From an uncultured Clostridia bacterium (GTDB lineage Bacteria; Bacillota; Clostridia; Christensenellales; Borkfalkiaceae), in NCBI GenBank assembly GCA_937920115.1, contig CALGVF010000082.1, positions 1 to 64,000 on the forward strand: a stretch of DNA of 64,000 nt, given 5' to 3'. This document shows, one piece after another, positions 32,166 through 40,140 of this stretch; position 1 is the first letter of the stretch, and the number at the start of each line of letters is the position of its first letter. Both the position numbers and the translations under genes were made by a program. The notes beneath the pieces are model-generated. The model had not been told where the DNA came from. It did no database searches and worked only from the letters and a program-made list of their open reading frames with translations.

Positions 32166-32765
32166 ATGAAAGTAGACATTTTTAATACAGATAAAAAGTA
32201 CGATATTATATACGCAGATCCGCCTTGGGCTTATAACGATAAGAACTGCTCGGGCGCGGCGGCGGCTCAATACGAAACAATGAGTTTAGCCGACATCCAA
32301 GCCCTGCCTATAAACAAACTCGCAAGCGATAATGCAGTTTTATTTATGTGGGCAACATACCCTAAAATGGACGAGGCATTACAGGTTATAAAGGCTTGGG
32401 GATTTAAGTTTAAGTCTATTGCGTTTCAATGGATAAAACTTAATAAATCGGCAGATATAAACTCAATGCGTAAAGCAGTCAACGAAAGCAATTCTATAGA
32501 CGAAGTAATGAAGAAATGTTGTTTCTTTGGACTCGGACGCTGGACGCGAGGCAATTCTGAGCCTTGTTTTATCGCTGTAAAGGGCAAACCGTCACGCATT
32601 TCTCCGAGTGTCGGACAACTCGTCTTTGAGCCTTTAACAAGACATTCTGCAAAACCTGCCGTTGTAAGAGATAAAATTACTACACTTATAGGCGATAAAC
32701 CTCGCATTGAACTCTTTGCTCGTCAGTACGCCGACGGTTGGGATTGTTGGGGGAATGAGGTATGA
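32166..32765 (+). CDS. MT-A70-family N6-adenine methyltransferase
   Basis: A 199-residue protein with the DPPW catalytic motif at residues 18-21 (IIYADPPWAYND), the AdoMet-fold run YETMSLADIQALPI, and the C-terminal RHSAKPAVVRDKI typical of MT-A70/phage adenine methyltransferases. It would methylate adenine N6 in DNA, probably protecting the phage from restriction. 4-bp overlap with the next gene. Confidence 0.9.
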   Translation: MKVDIFNTDKKYDIIYADPPWAYNDKNCSGAAAAQYETMSLADIQALPINKLASDNAVLFMWATYPKMDEALQVIKAWGFKFKSIAFQWIKLNKSADINSMRKAVNESNSIDEVMKKCCFFGLGRWTRGNSEPCFIAVKGKPSRISPSVGQLVFEPLTRHSAKPAVVRDKITTLIGDKPRIELFARQYADGWDCWGNEV

Positions 32766-33136
32766 ATTACGAAGGTTTAATTTTGGCGTGTAACGCAAAC
32801 GATTTTAACAACAAACTAACCGATTTGGTCGCAAGTAAACTCGGAAATCTCGCTCTGAATTGGAATACACATATTATGGCGATTCAGTTCAAAGACGCAG
32901 ACGAATATGCTATAGCTCCGCTAATCGATGCATATCGTAGAAGCGACGGGCAATATGTCAGAGAGGGCGAATTCTTAACTCGTCAAGAAGTCCACGACAA
33001 AGTGCAGCCATTCTGCAAAAGAATATGTATTTCAATCGCTTCGAAAGATTTTGGCGATAATCAAAAGCATCCTCTCGAAGATTTTCATAAGAAATACGGT
33101 TATATCCATTTTACTCAAATAAATACAATTAAATAG
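32762..33136 (+). CDS. phage protein, unknown
   Basis: A 124-residue alpha/beta protein (HIMAIQFKDADEYAIAPLIDAY; YVREGEFLTRQEVHDKVQPF) with no recognised family. Ends the methyltransferase operon; a promoter follows. Confidence 0.55.
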   Translation: MNYEGLILACNANDFNNKLTDLVASKLGNLALNWNTHIMAIQFKDADEYAIAPLIDAYRRSDGQYVREGEFLTRQEVHDKVQPFCKRICISIASKDFGDNQKHPLEDFHKKYGYIHFTQINTIK

Positions 33137-33146
33137 CATAAATTAA

Positions 33147-33175
33147 TTGACAACGCCATATAATAAGCGTATAAT
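33147..33175 (+). promoter_or_regulatory. sigma-70-type promoter
   Basis: TTGACA (33147-33152), 17-bp spacer, TATAAT (33170-33175), 20 bp before the ATG at 33195. Confidence 0.85.
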
Positions 33176-33194
33176 ATAATCAAAGGAGATAGCA

Positions 33195-33464
33195 ATGTCA
33201 AAATTAAGAAAGGTTCAGAAAAATCCGTTGGTAAATGCAATCATTCATTTTGAAAGTATTGATGGTAATATTAAATGCAAGTTTGCCGGAAGTAAATTGT
33301 CCGTTCTCGCGGGCGTCGAAACAATAATGTGCGATTTCGCAAAGAAAACACAAACACCGCTGTTAAAGGTTTTGGAAATCGTGAGTTCGGCAATTAACTA
33401 CGAAGCAGAGCAAGAAAAAAGAAAGGAGGAGGCAAAGGCTCCGTTCGGGGCTAAATTTGAGTGA
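33195..33464 (+). CDS. small phage protein, unknown
   Basis: An 89-residue protein (FESIDGNIKCKFAGSKLSVLAG; FAKKTQTPLLKVLEIVSSAI) with strong AAAGGAG site, first gene after a consensus promoter. Function unknown. Confidence 0.6.
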   Translation: MSKLRKVQKNPLVNAIIHFESIDGNIKCKFAGSKLSVLAGVETIMCDFAKKTQTPLLKVLEIVSSAINYEAEQEKRKEEAKAPFGAKFE

Positions 33465-33465
33465 T

Positions 33466-33851
33466 ATGATAAAAATCATAAAAACGGCGTAAAAAATTTT
33501 CACATAACCTGCCCGTATTGCGGTTGCGAATTTATCTACGAAAACGAGGATGTGTGCAACTCCGAAATAATTTGCCCTTGCTGTATAACAAACCTGCCTC
33601 ATAAAGGTGTAAGTCAGTCGCAAAACAAATTCCCCGACATTGACAAGTATGTGCTTTTAAAGAAAACTTCAGACGGAGCAGAAATTCGTCAAAGAGTATT
33701 TTCTCCGGATGAAAATCCTTGCGACAGTTGCCCGAATAATCCGAAACAGCTTAAAACACCTTATGTCGGCGATAGCCCTTGTCAGTGGTGTCAGAAAAAT
33801 CCTAATAAGGTAACTTGCACAAGCAATGCAAGTAAGGGTGAAATAAAATGA
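33466..33851 (+). pseudogene. zinc-ribbon protein interrupted by a -1 frame change
   Basis: ATG 33466 opens MIKIIKTA and stops at 33490. In the -1 frame the sequence NGVKNFHITCPYCGCEF...ICPCC runs open to 33851 with C-P-Y-C and C-P-C-C ribbons and further C-x-x-C pairs. One extra A in the A5 run at 33480-33484 joins the two to MIKIIKNGVKNFHITCPYCG, a start typical of small phage zinc-ribbon proteins. The downstream frame has no ATG/TTG before the first Cys pair (a GTG exists only at 33552). Thus it is a frameshifted gene, a frameshift-expressed gene, or a sequencing deletion. Confidence 0.6.
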
Positions 33852-34084
33852 TTAAAATGGAATATTTTTGTGCTTGTCCTATTTGCAATAAAAGAATTGT
33901 CGGAAAGGCTCAATATAAAAACCACATTGATGTTGAGGTCGGTGAAATTGTTGATAAATTAAACAAGATAATGCCCGATTTGAAAGAATTTAATATGAGT
34001 ATTAACGTACAAAAGGTACCTGTTTCGGGGCTTAATTATCTCAGTTTAAGTGCCTCAAAGGAGAAAGATAACAATGAAAATTAA
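33848..34084 (+). CDS. small zinc-finger-like protein
   Basis: A 78-residue protein with C-A-C-P-I-C near the N-terminus and a His, in the pattern of a truncated zinc finger, followed by a helical middle (VDKLNKIMPDLKEFNM). It overlaps the previous stop by 4 bp and the next gene by 11 bp. Confidence 0.55.
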   Translation: MIKMEYFCACPICNKRIVGKAQYKNHIDVEVGEIVDKLNKIMPDLKEFNMSINVQKVPVSGLNYLSLSASKEKDNNEN

Positions 34085-34250
34085 TCAGGAAATTCACATA
34101 ACAACCGACGGCAAGACTACTTATGCCGTTTTAAAACAGAATGGAAAAGTTTTAAACCGTTCCGAAGCAAAATGTCATCCCGACGACAAGTTCGATTTTG
34201 AAACGGGCGCGAAGATCGCTCTTGATAGGCTCGAAATGAAAAGGACATAA
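34074..34250 (+). CDS. small phage protein, possibly 5' part of a longer gene
   Basis: A 58-residue protein from ATG 34074 (AAAGGAG upstream). The sequence (EIHITTDGKTTYAVLKQNGKV; DDKFDFETGAKIALDRLEMK) is of a type that in phages is often followed in the same protein by FKVGDIV repeats. Here it stops at 34250, and such repeats follow in the -1 frame. Confidence 0.6.
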   Translation: MKINQEIHITTDGKTTYAVLKQNGKVLNRSEAKCHPDDKFDFETGAKIALDRLEMKRT

Positions 34251-34987
34251 AACAACCTAAAAATCCTTTTAAACTCGGAGATATCGTCGAATGTATCTTT
34301 GATTATAAAAGATTCGGAGTATTTCCGCCCAAAGGAACGCTCGGACAAGTAATAGATATTTTGGGGCAAGGCGTATTGGTACGTTGGGCAAAAGGTTCTA
34401 CTTGTGGTGACGGAGAATGGTGGATTTCTGCTGCTGATATAAGAAATATCTATCAACACGCAGATTCATTTAAAGTTGGTGATATCGTTGAATATATTTC
34501 TGACGAGATCAGCCCATTCGATACAAAATTTTTCCCGCCCAAAGGTACGCGCGGAGAAATAGTGGAACTTGACGATCATAAATCCGACGCCGTAGATTAC
34601 TGTGTTCGTGTTCGTTGGGAGAAGGGAACAACTGGCGGAAATGGAAAATGGTGGTGCAGAGTAAAAAAACTAAAGAAAGTCGAATTTTCTAAATATTCTT
34701 TCAAAGTCGGCGACCGCGTAAGGTTTCGTTCTTGGGACGATCTCAAACGTGAGTTTGGTGTAGACCCTTGTTGCCCTGCCGATATTTGCATTAAAAAGGA
34801 CAGTATGTATTTTACTTGCTTTATGTCGCCGCTTTGCGGCACTTACGCAACTATAAAAAGAATATACAGTTCTGAATGTGGGTTTACAAGAGTGGAATTA
34901 ACAAATTTCTCTTCCCCTATGAAAGCACATAAATATATGATTTTCACCACAGATATGCTCGAGCCTGCGTCGATTAAAAAGAGGTAA
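34247..34987 (+). CDS. protein with three KOW/SH3-like VGD repeats, 5' end unclear
   Basis: Three related beta-barrel-like repeats start with FKLGDIVEC, FKVGDIVEY and FKVGDRVRF; the first two carry F-P-P-K-G-T and RW.KG(S/T)T(C/G)G(D/N)G(E/K)WW. The frame is open from 34229, but only an ATA (34247) precedes the first repeat; the first standard start is TTG 34361, which would cut repeat one in half. One extra A in the A4 run of the preceding gene (34239-34242) would fuse both in frame. The repeats suggest nucleic-acid or protein binding. Function unknown. Confidence 0.55.
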   Translation: MKQPKNPFKLGDIVECIFDYKRFGVFPPKGTLGQVIDILGQGVLVRWAKGSTCGDGEWWISAADIRNIYQHADSFKVGDIVEYISDEISPFDTKFFPPKGTRGEIVELDDHKSDAVDYCVRVRWEKGTTGGNGKWWCRVKKLKKVEFSKYSFKVGDRVRFRSWDDLKREFGVDPCCPADICIKKDSMYFTCFMSPLCGTYATIKRIYSSECGFTRVELTNFSSPMKAHKYMIFTTDMLEPASIKKR

Positions 34988-34994
34988 TGTCGTA

Positions 34995-35408
34995 ATGAAT
35001 AAACTTCCTAAATGGCTTATGTTTGCTCTATCTTTGCTTTTGGTTCTCGAGGTCGTCGCTCTCGGCTTTAATATCTCGTCTTGTATGCCCGAGAGTTGCG
35101 GCTCTTCCGAAGGTCGTAAAACAAAAGACGAGTGGATCGCCGAAATCGCAAATGCTGAAATCGAAAAGAATATCTATTTCGGATTTGCCAAGACCACTTG
35201 TTCGATTGCTTCAAATATCGTTCAAAAGACCGACGAAACGTATGCTTTCATTCAGATTCGTAGTATTAACGAGTCTGACACAATCGCGCTCTGTTGCGTG
35301 TATCTCAAGGTTGTCGTTTCCGAGAACCTGTCCGATTCCAAAAAAATCAAACAGTCGCAAATCTTAATTCAGCCTATCGACACCAAAATAAAAGTATTTT
35401 ACAACTAA
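34995..35408 (+). CDS. secreted or membrane-anchored protein
   Basis: A 137-residue protein with an N-terminal signal anchor (WLMFALSLLLVLEVVALGF), then NISSC, which could be a degenerate lipobox, and a beta-rich ectodomain. It may be surface-exposed. Function unknown. Confidence 0.6.
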   Translation: MNKLPKWLMFALSLLLVLEVVALGFNISSCMPESCGSSEGRKTKDEWIAEIANAEIEKNIYFGFAKTTCSIASNIVQKTDETYAFIQIRSINESDTIALCCVYLKVVVSENLSDSKKIKQSQILIQPIDTKIKVFYN

Positions 35409-35419
35409 AGGTTTTCCTA

Positions 35420-36082
35420 ATGAATATTAATTATCCCTATAATCTAATTTTAAAACTATTCGGTAAGTCCATCGACGGAATCGATATCGAGAACTTTACC
35501 GCTAACTTCCACAAAGCCGCAACTGCCGCAGGCGTTTCTCCACGCGATATCGATATCGTTTTGCTTCACGAACGCGACGGCTGGTCTTACGCTATGATAA
35601 GCAAAAAATATTCCTGTTCGCGTCAAGCCGCTCAGGTTTGGCTTCATAAGGCAATAAACACTATCGGTAAAGTCGAGTTCAAGCGGTTCTTTTATTTGCC
35701 TTGTGTTGCCGAAAATCCACTCACAGAGCCTACTTATAATTCTATCGCGCCGGAAAATCCGCTCAACGATAAAATATCCGAACATTGCTTTCCTTACCGA
35801 TATATCTGCGCGCTCGAAAAAGCCGGATATACGTATATCTCGGATATCGCAAAACTCAGTCGCGCCGAACTGCGCAAAATAAAAGGCGTAGGCTCGACCG
35901 GGGCTGTTTTAATCGAAGCCGTTCTCAAAGATATGGCAATACCGCGCACTTCCCACGAGGTTCTTTACGCGATAACCGAACTCGCTAAGAAATATAAAAT
36001 TTCGTATCTTAACGTCGAGTATACCGCAAAGTATCTTCAGACGCTCGAATCTTATGCAAATAAATCGGAGGATGAGTATTGA
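35420..36082 (+). CDS. sigma-region-4-like / RNAP alpha-CTD-like regulator
   Basis: A 220-residue protein from ATG 35420. Residues about 40-75 form a helix-turn-helix of the sigma region 4 kind (ERDGWSYAMISKKYSCSRQA). Residues about 125-180 (ALEKAGYTYISDIAKLSRAELRKIKGVGSTGAVLIEAVL) match the helix-hairpin-helix fold of the RNA polymerase alpha-subunit C-terminal domain. A sigma-like reader combined with an alpha-CTD-like DNA/activator module suggests a transcription factor that redirects host polymerase, perhaps to late promoters. An upstream in-frame start at 35294 is rejected since it lies in the preceding gene. Confidence 0.65.
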   Translation: MNINYPYNLILKLFGKSIDGIDIENFTANFHKAATAAGVSPRDIDIVLLHERDGWSYAMISKKYSCSRQAAQVWLHKAINTIGKVEFKRFFYLPCVAENPLTEPTYNSIAPENPLNDKISEHCFPYRYICALEKAGYTYISDIAKLSRAELRKIKGVGSTGAVLIEAVLKDMAIPRTSHEVLYAITELAKKYKISYLNVEYTAKYLQTLESYANKSEDEY

Positions 36083-36083
36083 T

Positions 36084-36401
36084 ATGTTTTTACGCTTCGT
36101 AACAAAAAAAGACTACGCCGCTATGCTCTACACCGTTCTGTCGCATCAGGCGTATATGTGGTACCCCGGGAAAAGTTCTGCTCTCGATATGAAAGCAAAC
36201 TCTACACTCAAGAAACTGCTCTGTAAAAAGAAGTATCTTTTTAGCGACGATTCTCCGCTTAAAGAACAGCCCACTCGTCGCGGGTTTCAACTTCTGCTCG
36301 ATTTCGGGTTCGCTTTACCGAAATATCGTAAGGAATTAAAACTGCTCAAAAACGGCGAAAAGATTCCGCTACTCGGCGAGGATTCTATCTATTATATCTG
36401 A
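36084..36401 (+). CDS. small phage protein, unknown
   Basis: A 105-residue basic protein (FVTKKDYAAMLYTVLSHQAYMW; TLKKLLCKKKYLF). ATG 36084 follows GGAGG by 12 bp; ATG 36072 is in frame but abuts the GGAGG. No family recognised. It ends before a terminator. Confidence 0.55.
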   Translation: MFLRFVTKKDYAAMLYTVLSHQAYMWYPGKSSALDMKANSTLKKLLCKKKYLFSDDSPLKEQPTRRGFQLLLDFGFALPKYRKELKLLKNGEKIPLLGEDSIYYI

Positions 36402-36412
36402 CTTTTGCAATT

Positions 36413-36442
36413 AACCGGCGACGATTTCGTTTCCGGTTCTTT
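36413..36442 (+). terminator. intrinsic terminator
   Basis: AACCGG (36413-36418) pairs with CCGGTT (36433-36438), then CTTTT. Confidence 0.7.
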
Positions 36443-36527
36443 TGCTTACTACAATACTTTTTTAATAAAACGCCTTGCAATGCGTTACATTGCGACGCGT
36501 TAAATACTAATAAAGGAAACATATATT

Positions 36528-37025
36528 ATGGCATTAGCAAAAAACAATACGACCGGCGTGACCGGCGTTACCTTTGAAAACTATTCGCATAAGTATCGCG
36601 CATACGTTCATTTAGGCGGCGAAAAAATCTCACTCGGGTATTTCGATACTTTATCCGAAGCCGCAAAAGCCCGCTCCGACGCTCAGCAGTTTTACAAGAC
36701 ACCGCTCGTCAGCAGACTTCGGCTTGTGGACTTTCTTTCAAAGAAATACGGACTGACTGCCGACTATACGCTTTCGGGCGTTTTAGACGCTCTCAAGGCT
36801 TATAAATTCGGCAACGAAAGTTTTCCTACGTTTGCTATCAATTATTTCAAAAATGCGGGTACGTTCTACTCTGAGCCTGTCTATCCGGAAATGCCCACAC
36901 TGCTGCAGTGGATGAACGGAATGAGTATGATTCGGATATCCAAAACGACCGGACAGACACCTACCGAAGTAAAGCAAACGCTTCTGACGTCTATCTCTCA
37001 ATTAAGGGGACCTCGGGTATGCTGA
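36528..37025 (+). CDS. AP2-domain DNA-binding protein
   Basis: A 165-residue protein. Residues about 8-50 (TGVTGVTFENYSHKYRAYVH...ISLGYFDTLSEAAKARSDA) are an AP2/ERF-type three-strand DNA-binding domain of the kind usually attached to phage HNH endonucleases; no HNH motif is present. The remaining helical ~110 residues are unassigned. A sequence-specific regulator or a homing-endonuclease remnant. AAAGGAA ribosome site. Confidence 0.75.
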   Translation: MALAKNNTTGVTGVTFENYSHKYRAYVHLGGEKISLGYFDTLSEAAKARSDAQQFYKTPLVSRLRLVDFLSKKYGLTADYTLSGVLDALKAYKFGNESFPTFAINYFKNAGTFYSEPVYPEMPTLLQWMNGMSMIRISKTTGQTPTEVKQTLLTSISQLRGPRVC

Positions 37026-37234
37026 TATTATTAATATTTATATTTGCGGGACTACTTGAAATCGGGATTATCGCCTCGGTTTTCATACCGTATTTTCGTT
37101 ACAAAGCATACAAAGATATCGAGCGCGAAACTTTGCTGAGCAAAAACGATAAGAAAAACTCTTCCGAAAACTTTCCAAAATCCGACGAATCGGACGACGA
37201 AAATTCTGCCTCAAAAAAAAACCACAATATATAG
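37019..37234 (+). CDS. single-pass membrane protein
   Basis: A 71-residue protein from ATG 37019, overlapping the AP2 gene by 7 bp: N-terminal membrane helix (LILLIFIFAGLLEIGIIASVF), then a charged Ser/Asp/Lys-rich tail. Function unknown. Confidence 0.6.
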   Translation: MLILLIFIFAGLLEIGIIASVFIPYFRYKAYKDIERETLLSKNDKKNSSENFPKSDESDDENSASKKNHNI

Positions 37235-38261
37235 TGGAAATTTTCTGAGCGGCTTTTGGATTTTACGATTTTGGGGCGACGGCTTACGTATTTTTAAGTA
37301 ATATTTCGAACTGATTTTAATTATTTTTCGATACAATCTGCGTGGGATTTTCCTATGCAGATTTTTCTTTTTGCTTTATTTTTGGGATTTGATTTGCTTT
37401 ATTTATGTTTTGCGATTCATTCTGCGTTCGACTTTCGGGCTTTCATATTATATAATGCGCATACGCATACACACATGCGCGCGCGTAGGAAATACCTTTT
37501 CACATATCTTTTTATAAGGCTTTGCGTATGTTTGTCTTTTTAATATCCACACTTCAGATTAATTTATTTTTTGAGTTATTTTAGGCAAATGTCCCCCCTT
37601 TTTGCTTTTCGCTTGTCAACGTTTGTCAATTTGTAAATTATCTATATCTTGCTACGTTTTTATCACTCTGAAATAATGTCGGGAAATCACTTACATACCA
37701 CCCCCGTTTTTTTTAGTCAGTTATATAAAAAAAAGTTGGCTTTTGCCTTTAAAGAAACTGCCTAAATGAAAAATAAACTGCCTAAAATGCCTCTTTTTGA
37801 CACTTTTTTGAAGTTTAAGTGCCTATCCGTTTTTGCAAAAATCGTAGATAATTTCTAATGAAACGCTCGCTCTCACGCGCAATATTATGTATAATTTTAT
37901 ATTAATCTACATGCGTATACATACATGTAAGGAAGATAATGTGCGTGAATACATAATTTTTCGTGATTTATGGAAAAAAAGAAAAAAAAATAAAGATAAA
38001 TACAGAAGATTTTGAGAAAATTTAAAATTGCACTTAAAATTGAATTGGCTTGAAAAATTAAAATTATGTCAGTTAGAAGTTTGCAATATTTTAAAAAATT
38101 CGGGGCTGTCAATCAAAAAACTGCGAAATTTGCAATTTTTTGTTTTGGCTCGCTTTCGGTTGCGTATCATGCGTATGAGGACGTTCGTTTGCTCTCGGCG
38201 GCTTCCCCGTTTGATTTTCGTCGCACCAAAAAAATTTTTTCGGAAATTTGCAAAAAAACTC
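37235..38261. promoter_or_regulatory. AT-rich non-coding region with iteron-like sites (left copy)
   Basis: About 1 kb with no convincing gene. It holds AAACTGCCTAA at 37755-37765 and 37775-37785, a TTAGGCA at 37581-37587, alternating purine/pyrimidine stretches (GCGCATACGCATACACACAT near 37458), A-tracts, and the pair GAAGATTTTG (38005-38014) and TGCACTTAAA (38029-38038). The same pair with the same 24-bp spacing, and TTAGGCAGTTT sites, occur at 48.7-49.2 kb. Both regions lie upstream of late operons. A replication origin, packaging site or late-gene control region are the options. Confidence 0.55.
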
Positions 38262-38290
38262 TTGACATTCCCGTTTCGGTGTGCTATACT
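38262..38290 (+). promoter_or_regulatory. sigma-70-type promoter for the packaging operon
   Basis: TTGACA (38262-38267), 17-bp spacer, TATACT (38285-38290), about 85 bp before the ATG at 38377. Confidence 0.8.
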
Positions 38291-38376
38291 CAAGGCGAAT
38301 AACGGGTTCGGAGTTTTCGCTCTTCGCTCGTTACTTCGTAAAATTTTGACTCTTATCTCGGAGGCTTTCTACCCCT

Positions 38377-39153
38377 ATGCAATCTTCCGATAACTTCGAC
38401 AACGCTGTAGTTTCGCAATTTCTTTCCGATTGTGGTTTCTCGCTTGATGTGTCTGCCACGTCGGATTCTTTGGGTTCTTTAACTACTCCCGCGTCTTGTG
38501 TTCACACCCAGCCCGCATTATTTCCCTCGATCGCTTATCGCCATCGTCTGCGTTGCTTTACCCTTTACTTTCAAGGTCCTCAACGCTGCGGACTTCAACG
38601 CTTCAATTTCTACGAAGCCGACTTCTTAGCCGCTTTCGAGAACTCTAAATTCCTCAGGCTCGTTTCGTCCTCTCTCGACGACGATTCCCGAGTGCCTTTC
38701 GACAAGTCCGATTTCTTTGACGATTCCGCTCTTGCCGCTTACCCTAAACTCGTTTTTAAGTTCTTTTCCGTTACACCAACCGTTCTCAACCTCGCTAAAC
38801 GACTCGATAAAAAACGGAAACGGAAAATCTTTCTCCATCCTAAACTCGCCGCAGTCCATAAGGCTCTCGGCGTCTATTCCTACTCGGATGCCTCCGTTGC
38901 CTATCGCGCTAAACATCCTCGCAATTCGCAATCTCAGGTCCCTCCCGATTCGGTATATTCCCAAATTCAGTCCCCCTCGCCTAATATGCTCACCATCGTT
39001 CGCAAAGCCGCCGAAGCTCACGACCTCAATTGGTTCCATTTGTATTTCGACGAGTTTCTTGATATGATTGGCAGAAAGGCGGTTACAAGGCGAATTCGCG
39101 ACGAGGTCGAGAAAGACTTCAGGAAAAGAGTAAACGAGGCTCAGAGGGGCTAA
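38377..39153 (+). CDS. phage protein upstream of packaging genes, unknown
   Basis: A 258-residue protein, Ser/Phe/Pro-rich in the N-terminal half, with basic C-terminal helices (FLDMIGRKAVTRRIRDEVEKDF). GGAGG lies 12 bp upstream of ATG. The coding strand is markedly pyrimidine-rich (TCC, CTC, GCC codons), unlike most genes in the window. Position before the terminase-like gene suggests a DNA-binding packaging or regulatory role, but no family is recognised. Confidence 0.6.
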   Translation: MQSSDNFDNAVVSQFLSDCGFSLDVSATSDSLGSLTTPASCVHTQPALFPSIAYRHRLRCFTLYFQGPQRCGLQRFNFYEADFLAAFENSKFLRLVSSSLDDDSRVPFDKSDFFDDSALAAYPKLVFKFFSVTPTVLNLAKRLDKKRKRKIFLHPKLAAVHKALGVYSYSDASVAYRAKHPRNSQSQVPPDSVYSQIQSPSPNMLTIVRKAAEAHDLNWFHLYFDEFLDMIGRKAVTRRIRDEVEKDFRKRVNEAQRG

Positions 39154-39174
39154 AGAGGGCTTCAGAGAGGCATT

Positions 39175-39318
39175 ATGAATTCGGGCAATACACTCGGTTT
39201 CGGACAATTTGGATTGCTTCGTTTCCTCTGTGTGGTCCTTCTTTCGTTTATTGCAAATTACTCCGTTTTGGTAAATTCTTTGCCATTTTTGGACTCTGAA
39301 TTTTCCATTTTCGGTTAA
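39175..39318 (+). CDS. small membrane peptide
   Basis: A 47-residue ORF with GAGAGG before ATG and one hydrophobic segment (LLRFLCVVLLSFIANYSVLV). It fits between two genes of the operon; no family known. Expression is uncertain. Confidence 0.45.
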   Translation: MNSGNTLGFGQFGLLRFLCVVLLSFIANYSVLVNSLPFLDSEFSIFG

Positions 39319-39350
39319 TATATTTTTTCTCAAAGGTGGTGCTTTTCTCT

Positions 39351-39887
39351 ATGCCGAATAACGACTTCGATAACGATTTCCTCGATAACGATTCCGACGT
39401 CGTCACAGTCAAAAATCACCCCCCCGCTCCCGACTCCTCCGACTTCGCCGCTTCTTCTAAAAAAGGCTATAAGTCCGATGTCGAACCTAAGGTCTATATG
39501 GACCTCCTCCGTAAGCCTAATCGCCCCGATAAGCATATCAAAAACTTCGACTTCACTCTCGAGGACTTCGAAAACCTTTGCTCTGTGTGGACTCCTAAAA
39601 AAGACTTCACTCTCTTACTGCACTGCTCCGCTTCGGACCTCGATAAGTTTTGCAATATCGCCTATAATATGAATTTCAACGATACCTATGCTAACCTCAT
39701 AGGCGTCGCTAATCTCTGGGCAAGACGCGCTATCTCTAACCTCGCTCAACGCGGGAATAATACCGCTATGGCTTGCATGATTAAGCACTTTATGAAACTC
39801 GACGACAACGTCGCTCCCCAACCCTCTGTTACCATTATCAACGATTTGGGTTCGGGTAAATATAATGATAAAAATAATAATAAATAA
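39351..39887 (+). CDS. probable terminase small subunit
   Basis: A 178-residue protein from ATG 39351 (AAAGGTGG upstream; two in-frame GTGs just before are less likely). An acidic, Pro/Ser-rich N-terminus is followed by helices with LCSVWTPKKDFTLLLHCSASDL, then RRAISNLAQRGNNTAMACMIKHFMKLDD, which resembles the C-terminal oligomerisation part of small terminases (A-x-x-G-N-x-x-M/A...F-x-L-K). It would recognise phage DNA for packaging. Unusually, it is ~18 kb from the large subunit. Confidence 0.5.
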   Translation: MPNNDFDNDFLDNDSDVVTVKNHPPAPDSSDFAASSKKGYKSDVEPKVYMDLLRKPNRPDKHIKNFDFTLEDFENLCSVWTPKKDFTLLLHCSASDLDKFCNIAYNMNFNDTYANLIGVANLWARRAISNLAQRGNNTAMACMIKHFMKLDDNVAPQPSVTIINDLGSGKYNDKNNNK

Positions 39888-39901
39888 GGAGAGTTTTTAC
39901 T

Positions 39902-40057
39902 ATGATTGATAGGTTTGCAAGGGAATTGCTTGCCTCTCAGGGAGAACGGAATCATTTTACGCGCGCTCTTATTGTTCGTACAGTAACTCCTTTAAAAATC
40001 GGTGAAACACCGGCTACAAACGAAGCGGTGAAGTACACCGATTTTTTTATACAATAA
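39902..40057 (+). CDS. small ORF ending at a T7 slippery run
   Basis: A 51-residue ORF with AAGGAGAG before ATG. Near its end GAT-TTT-TTT-ATA (T7 at 40042-40048) puts a U-UUU-UUU heptamer in the correct phase for a -1 shift, two codons before the stop; the -1 frame is open into the next gene. The same T-run follows a hairpin (CGGTG-AAGTA-CACCG, and the longer AAAAATCGGTG/CACCGATTTTT), so the region may instead be an intrinsic terminator. Confidence 0.55.
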   Translation: MIDRFARELLASQGERNHFTRALIVRTVTPLKIGETPATNEAVKYTDFFIQ

Positions 40058-40140
40058 GGTGGAAACCGAGTAAGCAGGAATGTAATAAAGATTATCCATT
40101 TTTAATAAAATGCGACTGGTTTATCGGTGGAAAGATTAGA

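Noticed and set aside
37355..37543. 62-residue frame in the left AT-rich region
   Set aside because: Composition (Phe/Leu, AHTHTHMRARR) reflects AT-rich and alternating CA/TG DNA; no ribosome site.
38028..38393. Frames in the 38.0-38.4 kb leader
   Set aside because: They overlap the consensus promoter at 38262 and the start of the 38377 gene, and lack ribosome sites.
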